Positions 56,976-64,000 of a stretch of 64,000 bases of DNA are shown here, in pieces. Source of the stretch: Multifurca ochricompacta (taxonomy: Eukaryota; Basidiomycota; Agaricomycetes; Russulales; Russulaceae); contig WTXG01000016.1 in NCBI GenBank assembly GCA_022496185.1, positions 397,071 to 461,070 of the forward strand, read 5' to 3'. The position numbers were made by a program, and so were the translations under genes. The notes under the pieces are model-generated. The model worked only from the letters and a program-made list of their open reading frames with translations, was not told where the DNA came from and did no database searches. Within the stretch, counting starts at the first letter, position 1, and the number at the start of each line of letters is the position of its first letter.

Positions 56976-57563
56976 TGTCACAGCCAGGTGCGTGCTGCGT
57001 CAAGATCAGGGGTTTATTCGAGTCCAAGCTAACCAGCTCAAGATCAAGTCTTTAGTCAAGACGAGTCAATGCCCACACAAGCTAGAGGGGGCACGCGCAA
57101 GATACAGGGTCGAGCAGCGACGCTAAGTCCTGCCACAAGCTTACTGAGGTTTGAAGACCTCCTAAGACGCGACTTAGAAGGCTCAAGAGGGGATTCTGTG
57201 AGTCTTGGTACACCTGTATTGAGCACAGGAGAACAGACTTAAGGTCTGTTCTCTAAAACGTAGCAGGTTTAAATACAGTTGAATCACTATCAAAGATAAG
57301 GGTCTAGCCAATGAAGCAAAGTAAGGTAGTATAGTAGGATGATATCATGCTGTGTCACAGCAACCTCATAGCTACATCATACCTCGTCATAGAAGTACAA
57401 GAGATGGGCTAGACTTAGTACATAAGTAAACAGTAAGCAGTAGAGGGGTTATGCCCTCTATAGTATTCAGTCAGTTAACCTAGTTAGATAGGTTAACTGA
57501 TACAACCCGGATGGTTATCCAACAGTCAACAGAAAAGAAACAATAGGGAAAACAAACCTCACA
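56976..57563 (-). repeat. gypsy B 3' LTR (588 bp)
   Basis: Plus-strand ends TGTCACAGCC and CCTCACA. It holds the AACAGACTTAAGGTCTGTT palindrome (57233-57251) and a TATTTAAAC box just upstream on the minus strand, matching the inferred promoter of gypsy A. Confidence 0.88.
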
Positions 57564-57601
57564 TCACCCCTCTGTTACAGTGGTGCTTGCCCCAAGCACC
57601 T

Positions 57602-58744
57602 CTAGTCCTCACCAGTGAGATCAATGATGCGGGGTGGAGCAATGCGCAGGCGACAACAACGAGGTAGGTAAGAGCTTCCTATGCCTCCAGCCTGGAGGAC
57701 AGCACGTAGCTCTGGGTGGGGTGCAAAGTGGGAGGCAGCTTTGGGTGTCATGCGAGGATTGTTGGAGTATGCATAGGTGAGATGTGGATAGAGTCGATGA
57801 TAAATGTCAGCTCGAGACATAGAGTGTACAGCGAGTTGAATGTCTTGGTTAGCCCGTTCAGCTTGTCGTCTCCAGTGGGCCTGATTGCGATGAGCTTCAT
57901 CCAGTCTACGGGTAGAGAGACGATAGCGTGATACTTCTGCCCATGCTCCTGGGTCATCCATGTCATCCAGGGCACCGTTGACAATGACAGTAAAGGACTG
58001 GTCAGCATCAAATAACCGCTGCTGAAGGTTGGTGAGTCTGGGATTAGATCCTCGGTCAAAACGAGGGTGAGGAGATGCATGGAGTGGAATGTAGTAGATA
58101 GGTTGGTGAGCCCCCATTGTGAAGGCAATGCGTGGATCAGAGCGACAATATTCATAAGCAAGCCAGTGGGCAACATTGATGCATCCTGCATTGTCCGAGA
58201 TACGGTGGTCGAAGAAGTGATGCGAATGCACATGGTTGCGCATAAAGGGAAGGGGCGGAGGATCGTACCTATTGGCGCTCTCTCTGTCATCCTCCACCTC
58301 TTGTTGTGTTTGTCGTACAATGCCTTCTCCAAGGACTTGACCTGGTTCAGGTGTACTGGGCTGATGAACGACAGTGGGGTCAGCGGGAATGGTGGCTAGG
58401 CGGGATCTAGCTTCTCGTAACAAGTTTAGCACTCTAGCACGAAGTTCTGGGTCTACAGACTGGTCCTGAGCTGCCAGAGAGATTGCCTGAGTCATATTTG
58501 TGGTAGGGTCGTCAGTCATAGTGAATGAGAAGTGCGAGGGAGGAGTGGAAGCAGCAGAACTCAGTTCTGGAGTGGGAGGAAGAGTAGGAGCGTCAGCAGG
58601 TCGAATAAGGGCACCTAGGTTTGCTGCATTGCTGGCAGCTGCAATGGTTTGGTCCAAAAATGCGATGTCAATGATAGGAACAGGTGGGGCGTCGATTTGG
58701 GAGGTATCGGTCTGAGAGGTCGAAGTGGGGCGGGACGTTGTCAT
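57602..58744 (-). CDS. accessory gene of chromovirus B, env position, function unknown
   Basis: About 380 residues between the pol stop (58893) and the 3' LTR. The start MTTSRPTSTSQTDTSQ is the first Met after the pol stop; the same frame is open back to 58969 but there overlaps pol. The N-terminal third is Ser/Thr/Pro-rich and contains PVPIIDIAFLDQ. A helical segment, DPELRARVLNLLREARSRL, follows. The central part has FMRNHVHSHHFFDHRISDN, GCINVAHWLAYEYC and MGAHQPIYYIPLHASPHPRF, rich in His and aromatic residues. Then comes a basic-helical stretch (RLDEAHRNQAHWRRQAERAN). The last residues are PPRIIDLTGED, which fits a SUMO-interacting motif (hydrophobic core followed by acids); PIIDIAF may be a second. 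No signal peptide or membrane segment after the chosen start, so it is not a typical envelope protein. The frame is intact while its neighbour pol is broken. Not recognised as any family. Confidence 0.75.
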   Translation of the reverse strand: MTTSRPTSTSQTDTSQIDAPPVPIIDIAFLDQTIAAASNAANLGALIRPADAPTLPPTPELSSAASTPPSHFSFTMTDDPTTNMTQAISLAAQDQSVDPELRARVLNLLREARSRLATIPADPTVVHQPSTPEPGQVLGEGIVRQTQQEVEDDRESANRYDPPPLPFMRNHVHSHHFFDHRISDNAGCINVAHWLAYEYCRSDPRIAFTMGAHQPIYYIPLHASPHPRFDRGSNPRLTNLQQRLFDADQSFTVIVNGALDDMDDPGAWAEVSRYRLSTRRLDEAHRNQAHWRRQAERANQDIQLAVHSMSRADIYHRLYPHLTYAYSNNPRMTPKAASHFAPHPELRAVLQAGGIGSSYLPRCCRLRIAPPRIIDLTGED

Positions 58745-58892
58745 TCTCGGGGTAGGCTTGAGAGATCGGCGTGGGGCAGAGAGGCGAGTGGTGTTCTTAA
58801 CACGGGCCAGAGTTGAAATGGCTTGTGAGATTAGAAAAAAAAACGCAAAAATTCGATGAAAAACACGAAAATCGACGAAAATCACCCCCCCC

Positions 58893-61800
58893 TTAAGGGA
58901 GGCGACGACCCTGGCGCCTAGATAAAGAAGAATGGTAGTGCATGAGAAGGTCCAGAGCATGACAGTCATCCTTATCTACCCAAGAGTTTTCACTGGCCGG
59001 ATAACCAACCCAGCTGACCAGATATTGAAGCTTCTTCTGACGCCCAAAGAACTGGTGAGCTAAGATAGCTGCAACTTCATATTGTTCTTCTTCGTTGACA
59101 AGGTCAGGTGGGGGACGTAAATAATTGGGGCCATGAGCCGTTGTTTCACAATAAGGAGATAAGAGGTTGGCATGGAAAACATTGTGAATGTGCATGTGAG
59201 CGGGCAAAGATAAACGAAAAGCAAGAGGAGATATCTGTGTGGCAATTGTAAAGGGCCCATAACGCCTAGGGGCGAGCTTGGTCGAGGGGAAGTATGTTTT
59301 TAGATGTTTTCCCTTGAGCCATACTTGCGCGCCGACGACGAAGTCGGGGTTCGGCGGTGGAATCGAAGGGATGCGCGAAACACGTGTTCCGCTGAGAGTG
59401 CGCGATTTGTAAATTCTGTAGCTGTTCGTTGACTTGGGGGACGTGTGTTTCGTGTATTTGAGCATTCCAATCAAAAGTGACGCCGTGTAGAAGTTCATGT
59501 GGAGAAATTTTCATTCGATCATGTGGCCAGGTGTTATGGACATACTCGGCAAAGGGAGATACTCGGGCCATTTGTGTTGATCATCACCTAGCCAAAGACG
59601 TAAGTATTGTTCTAGCCAGAGATTCATCCACTCGCTAGATCCATCAGTTTGAGGATGAAAGGCTGTAGATAGATTTTGTGGATTTGCAGAACGTCAGCGA
59701 GCGCACGAACGAAGTGAGATGTGAAATGGGGATCGCGGTCAGAGATAATACGCTTTGGGAGCCAAAGGATGGAAATAAGTGTCTGTAGTACAACATTGCA
59801 ATGCCTTCACCAGTAATGTCTTTGGAGCATGGTATAAATTTCGCTGCTTTCATACATCCCTGGTCATGACTGTGAGAACAGCGTCATATCTCCGGACGAT
59901 GGAAGATCCGTAATAAGGTCCATTGCTACATATTGGAATGGACCGGCAGTAGCTGGTACGTCCAATGGGTATGGTGGTGCCTTTCTCATCAGCCGGGGTT
60001 TATTCTCCTGGCACTTGGCGCATCCATGTATGTAGTCGTGTACGAATGGTTTTAGATCTGGCCCTTCGTACTCTCGTTGGATTCTTTGTACCGTTTTGTC
60101 AATACCTGGGTGTCCGGCTAACAAATGATCATGATATGCTGGAGAATCTCATGGCGTTCGGGAAGCGTCTGGGGGAATGGGAGTCTGTCGTCAGATATCA
60201 CTTTAGCAAATAACCTTTCTGGGAGAATGATGGTTTCTTGGTTATCGTTCTCACCGTGGTCAGCGTCTGGTCGACGGGATAACATATTGGCGATAGTGTG
60301 TAATTTTCCTGGAACATGCTTGAGCGAAAAGTCGAAATCTGCAAGCTCTTGTAACCAGCGAGCTTGTCTGCGATTCAGTTTCTGTGGCTCTTTAAAGTAT
60401 TGCAGATTATTATGATCTGTGCGGACCTGAACCTTATGCTGGGCACCCATGAGATATTGTCGCCATGAGTGGAGCGCAATGACAACCGCGAATAGCTCGC
60501 GATCGTAAATATCCCAGTTCCTTTGTGTCACATCTAATGTTTTCGATAGGTAGGCAATTGGGTGAAGGCGTTCGTCGGAATCCCGTTGACTAAGTGTAGC
60601 ACCGAGTGCATAACCTGACGCATCTGTGTCTACAATAAAAGGTTTCTCAAAATCAGGTTGAGCCAGTATGGGTTGCGACGTCACGTGCTGTTTTAGGGTA
60701 TCAAAGGCATCTTGTTCTTCGGTTGTCCACCGCCATGGATTTTTCGTGCTCATTAAGGCATTTAGTGGTGCCGCGATTTTACTGAATCCTTGAATAAATC
60801 GATGATAGAACTGACAAAACCCAAGAAACGACTGAACTTCTTTAACTGTCATAGGTGTTTTCCACGTGGCCACGCCTTCTACCTTTACAGGGTCCATATG
60901 TACTTGGTTTGCTTCTAGGATGAGTCCTAGATATTCTATATGTGTTTGTTCGAACGAGCATTTTTCTGGTTTAAGATAGAGATCTAACTGGTTGAGTTTG
61001 TCCAGAATGCGGTGTACTTTTGTGCAATGGTTGGACAAATCGTGATCAGTATGGATGAGAATATTGTCCATATAGACTGTGAACCAAGCCCTGCCAGAGG
61101 CGTCACATTCGTCCAGTTCTTCTTGGAACTCCGCATTCATCATCGTTTGAAAGGTCGCTGGAGAGTTAGTTAATCCGAAAAACATCACGTTTGGTTCGAA
61201 CAGGCCGCGATTGGTTTTGAACGCAGCTTTCCAGCGATCCTCAGGGACGATGCAGACATTATTGTACCCCCAGCATATGTCCATTTTTGTAAATAAGGTA
61301 CTTCCACAAATGCGATCTATCAATTCTGGAATTAGTGGGAGGGGATATGTATTGCGGATCATCCAGTCATTTAGTTTTCGATAATCTTGAACGGGCCGGA
61401 GTTTCCCGTCTTTCTTTTTGATGAAGAAGAAAGGGGACGCGTATGGTGATTTTGATTCTTGAATGTAACCCTTCTGCAAATGTTCTTCCAGGAATTTGTT
61501 TAGTGCATCCTGCTCTCCTGGTCCGAGTGGATAAATTTTACAGTCTAAGGTAGTTGGTGTGTCCGGTTTTAATTCGATTCGATGATCCCAAGGGCGTGAT
61601 GCTGGGAAACGTTGTGCTTCCTCGTTGCTAAAGACTTTGCGATGTCTCTGATATTCGTGGGGTACTATCTGATCCCAAGATTTCTCGGTTTGGTCTTTTG
61701 CCTTGATGGCGAGTTCTTGTGCGATGTTGAGGCATTGAATCTTTTCGCTTGGCAACGCGAGGAAGATCTGCTGATTTAGTCGTCCATTCTGCCAATCAAT

Positions 61801-63423
61801 TTGCGGATTTGTTGCAGCAAACCAAGGGTACCCTAAGATCATGTCGTCGGTTCCGATGGAGGCGATGTAGAAGCGATGTCGTTGGCATTTGTTATCTGTG
61901 GATACGAACAGATCAACACATTGAGTAATCTTATTCGTAGCGTTGAGGGATCCATCTGCGTTTTGTAATTGTTTTGGAATCGTCAGACGTTTAACTGGGA
62001 ATCTATTTTTAATAACTGTTCGGTAACTGATGAAATTCTCTGTGGCTCCGCTGTCCACAAGTGCTTGTATGTGGGCCTCTTTTGTCACTCCATGTAGAGG
62101 AACAAGTATTTTCATTGCTCTGAGTGGTGATCTGAATACATGATGTGATACTAGTGCTCGAATGAAGGCCGCGCCATTCAAGCGATATAAAAATCCTCGT
62201 CTCCTTTGAATTGATTCTGTAGCTCCAATCGCTGTTCATCAGTCATGGTTTTTAGTGCAGCCGCCAACGCGGGAATGCTAATTGCAGAGACGGAGGGTGC
62301 CGTGAGCGCTGGGGAGGGGCCTGCAGGCGCAGCGGGTACTGCTGTGGTTGTAGGTGGCACCTCCGAGATGGTGGCAGTTCAAGCCAGTGTGTTTACACTA
62401 GACCTGGTTTTTTGTTTGGACAATCACGGACAAGATGACCTCGTCGTCCGCATTCAAAGCAACGTCCTTCCTTCTTGTATTGTTCCTTTTCTTCAGCAGT
62501 GACAGCCTTCTTTATGGTATCCACATCCATGGCGTTAGGATCGCATTTCTTGTAAAAGGTGAACTTGTTTCCATGCGGGGACGAATCTGTATTCTTTTTC
62601 TTGCTGACGATACCTCAGAGAAAGACCCAGTTAGCTTGGTGTCGTCTAGCTGAGTCAGTGGCTTCCTCTAGTGTTTGCGGCTGGTCCTGGGTCAGGATTG
62701 TGGTAGCTAGTCCAGTGGGTAGTCCGCGATAGAAGTACTGTCGAACACTGGCATCATCCAGATGCAGCTCAGCCCGAATGGCTAGATCGCGGAACTCTGC
62801 GATATAATCATCAATGTTGCCATCTTTCATTTGTAATTTCTTGAGCGCTTGTAGCGCTCTTTGCCCAGCTGCTATGTCGGACCAGGCGGCAATGAAGGTT
62901 TGCCGGAAGACATCCCACGGCTGTTGAACTCTAATTCTATTTTGAGCGATGTCGACTAGCCAACTGGTCTGCTCTTCGACCCATCGATTGACTTTCGGTC
63001 CTCTCATCAATGCCAAGACGTACGCTATGCGGCTCTGCTCATCCAGAATGGTAGCCGCATATTTGTTCAAAAACAAGTGCAACTCAAGCTGAGCAAACCA
63101 TCATTTTGCCGTGGAGCGATCTCCCTCGAAGAAAGGTGGGGGTGCTCCTTCAATTCATCCCACTACTGGGATGTTTGGCGCTAACCCTGGTGCAGGACCA
63201 AGTGGGCCTCCTCCTGGTGGGCCTCCTCCACCTCCTGGGCCACTTCCTCCACCTCCTGGTGGGCCACCACCTGACAAGGTTTGTCCCGTCCCTGTGAATT
63301 GGGAAGGGGTCATCGTTTGGATGGACGCTCCGAAGGAAAGCCTTCGGGGTCGTCCCGGGGTTGTACTGACTGTGGTAGGGAATGCTGTCGTCATTGACAT
63401 CGTCGGGTTGCTCAGAGTGAGGC
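58893..63423 (-). pseudogene. chromovirus B gag-pol, frame broken at several points
   Basis: Same domain order as chromovirus A. Gag core HLFLNKYAATILDEQSR and NIDDYIAEFRDLAIRAELHL (63082-62615). The CCHC knuckle lies in the poorly open 62600-62400 segment. A long open stretch, 62181-60118, holds protease ALVDSGATENFIS, RT YMDNILIHT and RNase H VDTDASGYALGATLSQ. Integrase follows in pieces (HPGIDKTV, CAKCQENK, MDLITDLP, ending near 59266), then chromodomain YLVSWVGYPASENSWVDKDD to the stop at 58893. The RT motif reads YMDN rather than YMDD, a change of the second catalytic Asp. Breaks near 62190, 60125, 59870, 59690 and 59560 are mostly repaired by one added base. The YMDN change and WGYNN context (ICWGYNN for VRWGYNN) point to genuine loss of activity as well. 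Confidence 0.88.
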
Positions 63424-63929
63424 TGTGACAGAATTCTCCCTGCGACGTTACTAATGACTTGACATCGTGTTTCACTGGTGTTTTACTTACTGAGGGCCTA
63501 ACCCTCCTAATTCTCCTTAGTTCTAGCTTGATCTACTATTAGACATTATATCATAGAACTAGATGCTTCTATATACTATGACATAGCTAGTTCTACATGT
63601 ATTTAAAGACCTACTAGAGTAGAGAGACAGACTAAGTCTGTTCTCTTGTATTCAATCAGAGGTGCTTCGGAATCCTTGAATCCTCTCAGTTAGAGCCCCA
63701 CTTGAACTCTCCAAGATGTGACTTGGAGAGCCTTCATCATCTTGAACTTGCTGCAGGACTGAGCGTCTCTGCCATCGACTTCGAATCTCATGCGCGTGCC
63801 CTATCGACTTTGTTGTGGGCTTGAACCGACTTGACTTTGCTGTGACCTAGAGCCTTGACTTATCTTGATGCGACTTGGGAGGCTAGCTCCCACACGATCC
63901 CCGACACAGTTCCGCACCTAACTGTGACA
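63424..63929 (+). repeat. solo LTR f, inserted in chromovirus B gag
   Basis: 506 bp from TGTGACAG to CTGTGACA with target duplication GAGGC (63419-63423 and 63930-63934). Opposite orientation to chromovirus B. It contains a CAGACTAAGTCTG palindrome (63628-63640) and a TATTTAAAG box at 63600-63608, the family's promoter layout. Confidence 0.88.
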
Positions 63930-63934
63930 GAGGC

Positions 63935-64000
63935 TGTTGGTGGTAATGTGGGAGCGCAATGGGTGTGAGGAAAGGTTCCTCAGGTAAGTTCAATCCAGTT
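63935..64000 (-). other. chromovirus B 5' region continuing off the window
   Basis: 66 bp after solo LTR f that should be the gag N-terminus or leader of chromovirus B. Too short to interpret. Confidence 0.4.

Larger units (their letters stand above)
56976..64000 (-). mobile_element. Ty3/gypsy chromovirus B with extra 3' gene, runs off the window
   Basis: Minus-strand element inserted in the copia C protease region. Its 3' LTR is 56976-57563, with purine tract GAGGGGTGA next to it. The internal order on the minus strand is gag, protease, RT, RNase H, integrase, chromodomain, then an additional reading frame (58744-57602). The 5' LTR lies beyond 64000. Gag is interrupted by solo LTR f. Protein similarity to chromovirus A is high across gag-pol, but the LTRs are shorter and diverged, so it is a sister lineage. 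Confidence 0.92.

Noticed and set aside
58745..58969. Hydrophobic N-terminal extension of the accessory frame, which would look like a signal peptide or membrane anchor of an envelope protein
   Set aside because: The extension overlaps the pol end in another frame and runs through the C- and A-homopolymers; a Met right after it (58744) gives a sensible start without it.
63424..64000. Right-hand LTR of chromovirus B
   Set aside because: The LTR at 63424-63929 has the opposite orientation and its own GAGGC target duplication, so it is a separate solo LTR.

Overview
The window looks like nuclear DNA of a filamentous basidiomycete. Genes are cut by many short GT-AG introns (about 50-230 bp), intergenic DNA is rich in homopolymers and microsatellites, and the genes match fungal housekeeping families. 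The retroelements (copia with a half-tRNA primer site, chromodomain Ty3/gypsy) resemble those of Agaricomycetes. Species cannot be fixed from sequence alone.

Left block (1-25,450): a Ser/Pro-rich protein (-) and UTP6 (+) share a promoter. A KSP1/Pat1-like protein kinase (+) converges on a PHO80-family cyclin (-), which shares a promoter with ribosomal protein RPL12 (+). A fucose-permease-like MFS transporter (+) then converges on Golgi transport gene GOT1 (-). The MFS-GOT1 gap holds a decayed partial duplication of both gene ends. The 4.3 kb after GOT1 holds a gene relic, a dispersed repeat and a small inverted repeat.

First retroelement nest (25,455-37,871): a complete copia element (A, minus strand, 411-bp LTRs, target duplication GTTTC) is split in its reverse-transcriptase region by a complete Ty3/gypsy chromovirus (A, minus strand, ~745-bp LTRs, target duplication CCTTC) with one intact 1,459-residue gag-pol. 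The chromovirus carries a self-priming signature.

Gene island (39,996-44,941): mitochondrial adrenodoxin reductase ARH1 (+), an NmrA-like NAD(P)-binding protein (+, many frame breaks) and a nucleoside hydrolase (-, eight exons).

Second nest (45,151-64,000 and beyond): copia B (511-bp LTRs, target duplication GGGGG) lies beside copia C. Copia C has been hit by a solo LTR (c), a second solo LTR (g) that itself contains solo LTR e, and chromovirus B, which contains solo LTR f. Chromovirus B carries an extra ~380-residue reading frame between pol and its 3' LTR that chromovirus A lacks; this is the most novel item here.

Two window-wide signals matter for interpretation. Many otherwise good genes and young elements are broken by single missing bases, which suggests homopolymer deletion errors in the assembly. 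All six substitutions between the three LTR pairs are CpG transitions, and all lie in the lower-coordinate LTR.
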